Positions 1 through 5,382 of a stretch of DNA of 5,382 nucleotides are shown one piece after another (position 1 is the first letter of the stretch; every line of letters begins with the position of its first letter). The notes under the pieces were generated by a model that was not told the DNA's origin, did no database searches, and saw nothing but the letters and a program-made list of their open reading frames with translations. The position numbers were made by a program, and so were the translations under genes. Source of the stretch: Chryseobacterium gleum (GTDB taxonomy: Bacteria > Bacteroidota > Bacteroidia > UBA10329); contig CAMCFW010000179.1 of assembly GCA_945874195.1 (NCBI GenBank), positions 1 through 5,382 of the forward strand, read 5' to 3'.

Positions 1-503
1 CTGAGCCTACAGCAATTACAGCAACAGCAACGTTTACTCCTGTTACTTGCTATGCTCCATTAGCAGGTGCAATTAACTTATCTCCTTCTGGAGGAACTCC
101 GGCATACAATTATAACTGGGCCGGACCAGGCGGTTTTACCTCTGCAATAGAAGATCTATCGGTAACTCAGCCGGGTGTTTATTCTGTATCGGTAGCTGAC
201 CAAAATACCTGTGTTGCAAATACTACTGTTACTGTTACTCAGTTAACGCCTATTGAATCACCTTACCATACCTGGAAGGGAACTACCAATACCTTATGGC
301 AAATTGATAGCAACTGGGACTGTAGGGTTCCGGATCAAACCTCATCTGTAATTATTCCAGCAGCTCCTGTCGGAGGCAACAATCCGTTGATCACAGGTGG
401 AGTTATAGGTGAGTGTTTGAGAATCAGGGTAATGGGGTCCGTTGCCGATCTCTTGAAAATTGACACCCCAACAGGCAGTAAGTTGCAAGTATATGAACCT
501 TAA
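1..503 (+). CDS. C-terminal part of a SprB-repeat secreted/surface protein (5' end outside window)
   Basis: The reading frame is open from base 3 to a TAA at 501-503, giving 166 residues with the N-terminus cut by the window edge. Residues 1-5 (EPTAI) look like the linker after a preceding repeat. Residues ~6-80 form one SprB-type repeat: a Cys near the start (C16), then SGGTPAYNYNW (29-39), PGVYSVSVADQNTC (57-70), and a T/V-rich final strand. This matches the usual 'C...GGTPPYTYSW...GTYTVTVTD..GC' pattern. Residues ~88-166 (HTWKGTTNTLWQIDSNWDC, then VIIP and PLITGG) resemble the 'TWxG...W...NWs...vP...VxIP' beta-rich module common near the ends of Bacteroidota adhesin-like proteins. Such proteins are normally exported by the type IX secretion system and carry a C-terminal sorting domain. 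None is visible here, because the frame stops after VYEP. The likely role is cell-surface adhesion or gliding-related (family inference). The 95-aa gene at 523 starts 20 bases downstream on the same strand. Confidence is high that it is coding, moderate for the role. Confidence 0.85.
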   Translation, partial: EPTAITATATFTPVTCYAPLAGAINLSPSGGTPAYNYNWAGPGGFTSAIEDLSVTQPGVYSVSVADQNTCVANTTVTVTQLTPIESPYHTWKGTTNTLWQIDSNWDCRVPDQTSSVIIPAAPVGGNNPLITGGVIGECLRIRVMGSVADLLKIDTPTGSKLQVYEP

Positions 504-522
504 ATTAAATCTTCAAGAACTG

Positions 523-810
523 ATGAAAACCCTTTTGACAGCCGTAACTCTACTTATCGGGACTTTTAGCTATGGACAGAACGTCCGATGGCAAAACAAT
601 CCTAACGCTACGCCTTCAACAGAGGAAAAGAATGCCTTAATAAAAGAATCAGGAGCACCAGTTCTTGAGTCGTTCAGAACTGAGGAAGAATATGTTAGAG
701 CCAAGCAAGTTTGGGTAGCTTCAAATCCAGAGATCTACAAGAAACTTACTGAGCCTACCCCTGCGGGGTCAGAAAGAAAAAAGGAAGATGTAATCGATCC
801 GAAGCAATAG
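523..810 (+). CDS. small secreted protein of unknown function (95 aa)
   Basis: I do not recognise a named family. The protein begins MKTLLTAVTLLIGTFSYGQ: a Lys, a hydrophobic core at residues 4-15, and S-Y-G before Q19. That is a good Sec signal peptide with probable cleavage near residues 18/19. The mature ~77 residues are polar and mostly predicted helical (TEEEYVRAKQVWVASNPEIY, residues 53-72), then a Pro/Lys/Glu-rich tail ending in VIDPKQ. No Cys follows the signal sequence, so it is not an obvious lipoprotein. It is probably soluble in the periplasm or exported. I chose the ATG at 523 because the signal peptide begins exactly there. In-frame ATGs at 460 and 493 would add a polar leader made of shadow sequence from the upstream gene. 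No strong Shine-Dalgarno site precedes the ATG, which is common in Bacteroidota. It lies 19 bases after the stop of the SprB-repeat gene and may be co-transcribed with it. It converges with comEC. Confidence 0.7.
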   Translation: MKTLLTAVTLLIGTFSYGQNVRWQNNPNATPSTEEKNALIKESGAPVLESFRTEEEYVRAKQVWVASNPEIYKKLTEPTPAGSERKKEDVIDPKQ

Positions 811-831
811 GCATTAAAGCTAATTCGCAAT

Positions 832-2898
832 TCAGTACACGGTAACTGCCCCGATTCCGCTGACCATATACGCTGGAACAGAGACATATTCCTTCAGTTT
901 CGTAGCTGTTCCTTTTCCAACCGTATTCGAAACAATCACTTGCTTTGCGCTTACCCTTCCAAGCGCTTCCAAATTGTTCCAACCCATTTGGTGAACGAAT
1001 GCAACATCCAGCGAATCGGTGTTCACCGTCCACGACCCGCGTTGGTTGTTCCTCGGCAGATCCAAAATTGCAAACGAGGTTCCGCCCCATTCCAATCTGC
1101 GGTTGACGAGGCTATCATTCAGTTCAACAAAACTTTCCTTTAGCACTCCTTTGTTCCACCAATGGTGCCGTACATGGAACAGCATGGCCTGCTCGCTTCG
1201 CCAAAATTGTTCGCTCGCGATCAGCGTCACTTCACGTCCTTTAACCAGACCGATCACCGTTTCTCCCCGAACGTTGTAGGCCGTGACGAACTGCTGCGTA
1301 CGCTGCTGTTCGAACTCCAGGATCTGCATAGTCAGAAATACGACCGACAGCGCCAATGAAAGGTAAAGTCCAACTGGTTTGCGGTTGATGACAAAGACCA
1401 GAATGGCAATGATGATCCCGTAGATCATGATCGTTTCAGCAATCGAAATATCAATGCCTGTAAGCACTGCGTAGGGAATCTTCTCAATCCAAACGACCAC
1501 CTGATTCAATGCGATGATGAGCCACTTGAGAAGAAATCCGAAGAAGAGTAGCGATTGTTCCCAAAAACTGAAAACAAACAGCAGCAGACCCAAATAAAGG
1601 ATGGCGGTAGCTGCCGGAATGACCAGAATGTTCGATACGAGGAACAGATTCGGAAACTGATGGAAGTAAAGCAGACCCAACGGAAATGTGGGGATCTGGG
1701 CCGCCACGGAAACGCAGGAAATTGACCATGCCCAGTCAACTAAACGGTTGTTGAACGTGAAAAGCGAAAACAATCTCGGCTGAACAAGCACAATTCCGAA
1801 AACGGCAGCATACGAAAGTTGAAAACCTACCTGCATGACCATAAGTGGTTCATAGAGAATGAGCAGGAACGCAGATGACGCCAGGGTGTTGTAAATATTG
1901 GTGTTGCGATCGATGGCATTGCCAATGGCAACGAACGAGAACATGACGGTGGCCCGGAGTACGGACGGAGAAAGTCCTGTCAGTGCCGCATATCCGAACA
2001 GGAAAAGTATGGCCAAAAAGGCGCGTAGAAATCGTTGGAACCTGCTTCGGTCAAGAAACTTAAGCAAGAAATTAAAGACCACATACATGATTCCCACGTG
2101 CAGACCGGAAACCGAAAGGACGTGTGTGGCGCCCGAACCTGCATAGGCCGTCAGCAGTTCGCTATCGATATCTGCCCTGTGACCGAGTACCAGAGCGGAA
2201 GCAACCGCCAGTTCATTGCCCGATAGTCCGGCCTTTTCCATGAGACCGATCAAGTGCGACCTGATGGACAATGAGGTTCCGAACACACTTGGTTCACCGA
2301 CCGAAAGCATTTTCCAATCCTGTTCCTTGACATAACCTCTGTGTCCGATGTGGTGGAATCGGAGATAGCGGGCATAGTTGAACTCGCTCGGATTCCCTTG
2401 CGCGACCACAGGTTGAAGTTCAGTCCTCATCAGAACCTGATTGCCGTACTTCAACTGAGAACTCAACGAATCCTTCTTGAAGTAAAGGAGCACCTTGCCG
2501 AACGACCTGCAATCGGCATCGGTGACCTGCGCAACCACCTTGATCGAATTCTCCTTGGTCTGTGGCTCATCAACGATCTCGGCCATATAAACCTCTTGCG
2601 ACTCTTGGAACTCAACATGCTTCAGATGATCAGGATAGATGTGATCCGACACGGAAATGGTGAGAAGCGCCCCGATCAGATAAAGAAGTGGCCAGCAAAG
2701 AATTCCAAAGAGATGGGGCTTTCGGTCGTATCTGCCAAACACAACGATCAATAGGAAAGAGATGCACCCGAGGCCAAAACCGATAAGCATCAGGTCCAAG
2801 GAGATGCTCCAGACCTCAAGAAAAAAAGCCCAGGAAACCACCCCCGCCAAAAACGGAGGCAACAACCTCATCATGGGAAAGGCGTTCCAAACCTTCAT
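832..2898 (-). CDS. comEC: ComEC/Rec2-family DNA-uptake channel protein, Bacteroidota type without metallo-beta-lactamase domain
   Basis: This 688-residue polytopic inner-membrane protein is the predicted channel that carries single-stranded DNA across the cytoplasmic membrane during natural transformation (family knowledge). Residues ~10-80 hold two or three membrane segments. Residues ~30-190 match the DUF4131-type N-terminal region, ending in the typical NPSEFNYARYLRFHHIGHRG (169-188). Residues ~230-500 are the Competence domain: ALVLGHRADID (236-246), ATHVLSVSGLHVGI (257-270), TGLSPSVLRATVMF (307-320), VGFQLSYAAVFGIV (357-370) and AAQIPTFPLGLLYFHQFPN (399-417), followed by several hydrophobic helices up to ~525. 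The C-terminal ~160 residues are soluble and lack the HxHxDH motif of the metallo-beta-lactamase domain found in many Firmicutes and Proteobacteria ComEC. The length fits Bacteroidota homologues. The first ATG (2898) gives MKVWNAFPMMRLLPPFLAG. A later start at 2874 (residue 9) is possible but less likely. The gene stands alone on its strand. It is divergent from the SirB1-like gene and tail-to-tail with the 95-aa gene. Whether the organism is naturally competent cannot be told from this window. Confidence 0.95.
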   Translation of the reverse strand: MKVWNAFPMMRLLPPFLAGVVSWAFFLEVWSISLDLMLIGFGLGCISFLLIVVFGRYDRKPHLFGILCWPLLYLIGALLTISVSDHIYPDHLKHVEFQESQEVYMAEIVDEPQTKENSIKVVAQVTDADCRSFGKVLLYFKKDSLSSQLKYGNQVLMRTELQPVVAQGNPSEFNYARYLRFHHIGHRGYVKEQDWKMLSVGEPSVFGTSLSIRSHLIGLMEKAGLSGNELAVASALVLGHRADIDSELLTAYAGSGATHVLSVSGLHVGIMYVVFNFLLKFLDRSRFQRFLRAFLAILFLFGYAALTGLSPSVLRATVMFSFVAIGNAIDRNTNIYNTLASSAFLLILYEPLMVMQVGFQLSYAAVFGIVLVQPRLFSLFTFNNRLVDWAWSISCVSVAAQIPTFPLGLLYFHQFPNLFLVSNILVIPAATAILYLGLLLFVFSFWEQSLLFFGFLLKWLIIALNQVVVWIEKIPYAVLTGIDISIAETIMIYGIIIAILVFVINRKPVGLYLSLALSVVFLTMQILEFEQQRTQQFVTAYNVRGETVIGLVKGREVTLIASEQFWRSEQAMLFHVRHHWWNKGVLKESFVELNDSLVNRRLEWGGTSFAILDLPRNNQRGSWTVNTDSLDVAFVHQMGWNNLEALGRVSAKQVIVSNTVGKGTATKLKEYVSVPAYMVSGIGAVTVY

Positions 2899-2916
2899 GC
2901 ATCATCATCGAGAAAC

Positions 2917-2950
2917 CAAATTAAAGGTAACAGATCTGTCGAAAGGCAAT
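2917..2950 (-). promoter_or_regulatory. possible Bacteroidota-type promoter for comEC
   Basis: On the minus strand, TAATTTG (2923-2917) resembles the Bacteroidota -7 element TAnnTTTG but is one T short. An ATTG at 2950-2947 could serve as the -33 TTG element, with 23 bases between the two, at the long end of the usual range. Transcription would then begin around 2910, leaving a leader of roughly a dozen bases before the comEC ATG. Position supports the call, but the match is imperfect and such short elements occur by chance. Confidence 0.3.
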
Positions 2951-2986
2951 TAACATCGTCATGATGAAAACTGTGATTTTCAAGCA

Positions 2987-3016
2987 ATTGAGCCACCTTT
3001 TTGCCAGCGTAATTTG
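2987..3016 (+). promoter_or_regulatory. possible Bacteroidota-type promoter for the SirB1-like gene
   Basis: TAATTTG at 3010-3016 resembles the -7 element TAnnTTTG (one T short). An ATTG at 2987-2990 lies 19 bases upstream, which is the usual -33 to -7 spacing. Transcription from it would start about at 3023, at or next to the ATG, implying a leaderless or nearly leaderless mRNA. A different promoter further upstream is equally possible. Confidence 0.3.
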
Positions 3017-3022
3017 CAGCCG

Positions 3023-3880
3023 ATGCACTACTCATTGGCTGATACCGAGGTTCGCGCACTTATCAGGCTATTGGAAGATCCTGATGATGGCATCTTTCAG
3101 AACGTTAGCAACCGACTGGTTTCATTCGGAAAGGAAGTTATTCCTCATTTGGAATCGGCCTGGGAGACGAATGCCCAGAACGGCATTCAGGCGCGCATTG
3201 AAGACATCATTCAGCAAATTGAATTCTGCGCTTGCAGAACCTCGCTGACAGAGTGGAAACAGGCGGGGGCATTGGATCTGCTTGAAGGCACCATCATCGC
3301 GTCCATGTTCCAATATCCGGAGCAACCTATCGGATCCATGATGGCCAAGGTGGAACTGCTGAGAAAGGATGTGTGGTTGGAACTGAACGACAATCTTACC
3401 TCGCTGGAAAAGATCCGCGTGCTGAACCACATGATGTTCGAATATCATGGATTCGGACCTTTCGCCAAATTCTACACCACCGATCAACCTTGGTTCATTT
3501 CAAACGTGCTCGAAAATCATAAAGGAAGTCCGACCTCGATGGCCATTCTTTATAAGGCCATTGCCGACCGATTGGAACTGCCGATCGTTGGAATTGACCT
3601 GCCGGATCATTTCATTCTGGCGTATCAGGATGTGCATCACCACACCGAAAACGACATTCTTTTCTACATCAATCCATTCAGCAAAGGGGCAGTCTTTGGA
3701 AAAAGCGAACTTGAACGTCATATTGATAAGATGGAATTGAACATAAAGGTGGAAGACCTCAGACCGATGTCGAATGAACTTATCGTGAAACGATTGCTGA
3801 CCGACCTGAAGAACTGCTACAGCAAGCTCGGGAAATACCGGAAACTTGATCAGGTAAATCAGCTTCTTTCCATCTTCTGA
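3023..3880 (+). CDS. SirB1-like transglutaminase-fold family protein (Transglut_core2)
   Basis: The protein is 285 residues from the ATG at 3023. A TTG at 3014 would add three residues (MQP), and no in-frame ATG lies upstream. Residues ~5-48 look like a HEAT-type helical segment (LIRLLEDPDDG, then VSFGKEVIPHLESAWE). Residues ~85-235 match the SirB1/Transglut_core2 domain: LEKIRVLNHMMFEYHGFGPF (128-147), SNVLENHKGSPTSMAILYKA (160-179), IADRLELPIVGIDLPDHFIL (180-199) and LFYINPFSKGAVF (213-225). The C-terminal helices (250-285, with a K/Y-rich stretch) resemble the tail seen in these proteins. The family has the transglutaminase fold but its biochemical activity is largely unknown. Here the expected nucleophile Cys is replaced by GSPTSM, His196 is kept (LPDHF), and the expected acidic residue is Asn217 (INPF). 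I therefore infer a non-catalytic or altered role. No signal peptide is seen, so it is probably cytoplasmic. It is followed 47 bases later by the acyltransferase gene, probably in the same operon. Family confidence is high, function unknown. Confidence 0.88.
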   Translation: MHYSLADTEVRALIRLLEDPDDGIFQNVSNRLVSFGKEVIPHLESAWETNAQNGIQARIEDIIQQIEFCACRTSLTEWKQAGALDLLEGTIIASMFQYPEQPIGSMMAKVELLRKDVWLELNDNLTSLEKIRVLNHMMFEYHGFGPFAKFYTTDQPWFISNVLENHKGSPTSMAILYKAIADRLELPIVGIDLPDHFILAYQDVHHHTENDILFYINPFSKGAVFGKSELERHIDKMELNIKVEDLRPMSNELIVKRLLTDLKNCYSKLGKYRKLDQVNQLLSIF

Positions 3881-3891
3881 ACCCAATATTC

Positions 3892-3919
3892 TCTTCCGAA
3901 TACCGTATAAATCGGAAGA
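3892..3919 (+). promoter_or_regulatory. perfect 8-bp inverted repeat just upstream of the acyltransferase start
   Basis: TCTTCCGA (3892-3899) and TCGGAAGA (3912-3919) are exact reverse complements separated by a 12-base, A/T-rich loop (3900-3911). The right arm contains GGAAGA, the only Shine-Dalgarno-like sequence before the ATG at 3928, 8 bases from it. In RNA the hairpin would mask that sequence. In DNA it could equally be a dimeric repressor site. No T-tract follows, so it is not an intrinsic terminator. The repeat is seen directly; any regulatory role is inferred. Confidence 0.45.
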
Positions 3920-3927
3920 AACCGCAC

Positions 3928-4857
3928 ATGACCAACAAGGAAAAATTCAAGGAATGGTGCAAGCAGCACAACGACATTCCATTGTTCCTTCAATACGACT
4001 GGATGCAAATTGTGGCCAAAGCCGAGCAATGGGATGTTGCACTGGTGGAGGTGGGCAACGAGATCCAGGCATTCATGCCCTACTTCAAAAAGCGGAAACT
4101 TCAGTTCGAGATCATTACTGTGCCGCCACTCACGCCATACCTGGGGCCATGGTTGCATTATCCGGATGGTCAGAAGGAATCAACTCGACTTTCATTCGAA
4201 AAGAAGGCGATGGAAGAACTCATAGCACAGCTACCGAAAACAGATAAGTTCGTTCAATACTTTCATCCGGCCATAACCAATTGGCTGCCGTTCCATTGGA
4301 ATGGATTTGATCAGACCACACGCTATACTTATTTGATCAACGACCTGTCTGATGCCGATGCGCTCTATGCCGATCTTCAAGGCAACATCCGTAGAGAAAT
4401 TGCCAAGGCTCAGAAAACAATTACCATTTCAGAATGTGCTGATGTTCGGGTTTTGCATGAATTGAAATCAAGAGATTTTGCATCGAAAGGTCAGCAGCTC
4501 AATTACACCGCCTCCTATTTCGATAACATTTATCAAAAACTGCGGCTCAAGGATGCGTGCAAAGCATGGACGGCCAGCGATGCCACGGGCAATCCGGTGG
4601 CCTCTCTCCTACTCGTTTGGGACGATGATTGTGCCTATTATCTGGCCGGGGCGGCCGATCCGAAGAACAAGAACACGGGAGCCATGAGCCTGCTCATGTG
4701 GACCGCCATTCTATTCTCATCGAGCGTAAGCAATGCCTTTAATTTTGAAGGAAGCATGATTGAACCGGTCGAGCGGTTCTTCCGCGGTTTCGGAGCCAAG
4801 CAAACCCCTTATTTCGAGATCCGAAAGACAGATTCGAAGCTGCTCAAATTGCTATAA
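3928..4857 (+). CDS. FemAB/GNAT-like acyltransferase family protein
   Basis: This is a 309-residue soluble protein with no signal peptide or membrane segment. Its architecture fits the FemAB-like / Acetyltransf_6 group, two GNAT-like halves that use an aminoacyl-tRNA or acyl-CoA donor in known members. The N-terminal half (residues ~1-125) contains PLFLQYDWMQIVA (18-30) and VPPLTPYLGPWL (65-76). The C-terminal half contains TRYTYLINDL (131-140) followed by the helix LQGNIRREIAKAQK (150-163), typical of the 'RRnI++A+K' segment. It then has SLLLVWDDDCAYYLAGAADP (226-245) and the family-like ending FNFEGSMIEPVERFFRGFGA (271-290), in which FEGS and FFRGFGA are the most telling. The substrate cannot be deduced. 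Peptidoglycan-bridge, sugar or exopolysaccharide modification have been proposed for relatives. The ATG at 3928 is preceded by GGAAGA 8 bases upstream, inside an inverted repeat. It is probably co-transcribed with the SirB1-like gene, and the operon ends at the hairpin at 4860-4894. Confidence 0.85.
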   Translation: MTNKEKFKEWCKQHNDIPLFLQYDWMQIVAKAEQWDVALVEVGNEIQAFMPYFKKRKLQFEIITVPPLTPYLGPWLHYPDGQKESTRLSFEKKAMEELIAQLPKTDKFVQYFHPAITNWLPFHWNGFDQTTRYTYLINDLSDADALYADLQGNIRREIAKAQKTITISECADVRVLHELKSRDFASKGQQLNYTASYFDNIYQKLRLKDACKAWTASDATGNPVASLLLVWDDDCAYYLAGAADPKNKNTGAMSLLMWTAILFSSSVSNAFNFEGSMIEPVERFFRGFGAKQTPYFEIRKTDSKLLKLL

Positions 4858-4859
4858 AT

Positions 4860-4894
4860 AGCAAGGGCGTACGACCATGCCGCACGCCCTTGCT
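4860..4894. terminator. hairpin between converging genes, probable bidirectional terminator
   Basis: AGCAAGGGCGT (4860-4870) pairs perfectly with ACGCCCTTGCT (4884-4894), an 11-bp GC-rich stem with a 13-base loop. It sits 2 bases after the acyltransferase stop codon and 18 bases beyond the rny stop, where both converging transcripts should end. U-richness is modest on both sides: TCTAAAT after it on the plus strand and ATTTATAG on the minus strand. The classic T-tract is therefore weak, but the stem and its position support the call. Confidence 0.65.
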
Positions 4895-4912
4895 CTAAAT
4901 ACCTCATAAGAC

Positions 4913-5382
4913 CTATTTCGCGTAAGCTCCTGCGCGCTTTTCGCGAATAACGGTCACCCGAACCTGTCCAGGATAGGTCATTTCATCTTGGATCTTCATG
5001 GAAATGTCCAACGCCAATTGATCTGATTGTGCATCGGTTACTTGGTCGCTTTCCACGATCACACGTAACTCTCTACCCGCCTGAATGGCGTAGGTTTTCG
5101 TTACACCCGGATAGGCCAATGCCAGTGCTTCAAGTTCGTTGATACGTTTGATGTAGCTTTCCACGATCTCTCGTCTTGCCCCTGGTCTTGCTCCAGAAAT
5201 GGCATCGCACACCTGAATGATGGGAGAGATCATGGTATTCATCTCAATCTCATCGTGGTGAGCGCCAATGGCATTGCAGATGTCCGGCTTTTCGCCATAC
5301 TTCTCGGCCAGTTTCATACCAAGGATGGCATGCGGCAATTCAGGTTCCTCATCCGGAACTTTGCCTATGTCGTGCAACAGAC
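4913..5382 (-). CDS. rny: ribonuclease Y, C-terminal part (5' end outside window)
   Basis: The frame is open from the window edge to the stop at 4913-4915, giving about 155 C-terminal residues of an enzyme that is usually a little over 500 aa. RNase Y is a membrane-anchored endoribonuclease that initiates mRNA decay (family knowledge). Its membrane anchor, coiled coil and KH domain lie outside the window. Visible here is the HD-domain core: the His-Asp metal-binding pair in LLHDIGKVPDEEPELPHAIL (bases 5369-5374 encode H-D), then GAHHDEIE, then IIQVCDAISGARPGARRE. All three motifs match RNase Y strongly. The C-terminal region follows with YPGVTKTYAIQAGRELRVIV, YPGQVRVTVIREKRA and a final AYAK, again the RNase Y ending. 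The metal-binding residues look intact, so the enzyme should be active. The leftmost codon CTG (L) before LHD continues upstream; no start lies in the window. Confidence 0.95.
   Translation of the reverse strand, partial: LLHDIGKVPDEEPELPHAILGMKLAEKYGEKPDICNAIGAHHDEIEMNTMISPIIQVCDAISGARPGARREIVESYIKRINELEALALAYPGVTKTYAIQAGRELRVIVESDQVTDAQSDQLALDISMKIQDEMTYPGQVRVTVIREKRAGAYAK

Noticed and set aside
460..522. Longer start for the 95-aa secreted protein (ATG at 460 or 493)
   Set aside because: The extra residues are an out-of-frame reading of the upstream gene's end and would bury the signal peptide behind a polar leader.
757..769. ACCCCTGCGGGGT hairpin near the end of the 95-aa gene, possible terminator for it or for comEC
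   Set aside because: It lies inside coding sequence, the stem is only 5 bp, and no T-tract follows it on either strand (the T-rich run on the minus strand precedes it).
2341..2754. 137-residue plus-strand ORF antisense to comEC
   Set aside because: It lies wholly within a strongly supported comEC frame. It has no recognisable motif, signal sequence or upstream signal, so it is a shadow ORF.
2961..3248. Plus-strand ORF beginning MMKTVIFKQLSHLFASVICS, which looks like a signal peptide
   Set aside because: It overlaps the SirB1-like gene in another frame. After the first ~20 residues the sequence is Arg/Trp-rich shadow translation with no family resemblance, while the 3023 frame matches a known family throughout.
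1..5382. Mobile element, CRISPR array, tRNA/rRNA or toxin-antitoxin genes
   Set aside because: I saw no transposase or integrase motifs, no regularly spaced repeats, no terminal inverted repeats and no RNA-gene signatures. All sizeable regions are explained by the listed genes.

Overview
The window looks like a chromosomal segment from a member of Bacteroidota, most likely a Flavobacteriales-type organism (inference). The evidence is the mix of gene families: a SprB-repeat surface protein of the kind exported by the type IX secretion system, a ComEC of the Bacteroidota layout (DUF4131 plus Competence domain, no metallo-beta-lactamase tail), an RNase Y, a SirB1-like protein with an N-terminal HEAT-like segment, and weak Shine-Dalgarno sites. 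Base composition is moderate. The first ~800 bases look somewhat more AT-rich than the rest.

Layout. Bases 1-503 (+) hold the C-terminal end of a large secreted or surface repeat protein. A 95-residue secreted protein of unknown function follows at 523-810 (+). comEC (832-2898, -) runs tail-to-tail into it, with only 21 bases between the two stop codons. A 124-base divergent intergenic region (2899-3022) then separates comEC from a rightward pair: a SirB1-like transglutaminase-fold protein (3023-3880) and a FemAB/GNAT-like acyltransferase (3928-4857). The 47-base gap between these two holds a perfect 8-bp inverted repeat that covers the only purine-rich RBS-like sequence. The pair converges on the 3' end of rny (RNase Y, 4913-5382, -, cut by the window edge). 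An 11-bp-stem hairpin between them probably serves as a terminator for both.

How the genes relate. No shared pathway is evident. The segment joins several unrelated cores: surface protein and small secreted protein, DNA uptake (ComEC), a SirB1/acyltransferase pair, and RNA turnover (RNase Y). I found no tRNA, rRNA, CRISPR array, insertion sequence or phage gene, and no convincing new multi-gene system. The points most worth a second look are the surface protein that ends without a visible sorting domain, the small secreted protein beside it, the hairpin in front of the acyltransferase, and the apparent loss of transglutaminase catalytic residues in the SirB1-like protein.
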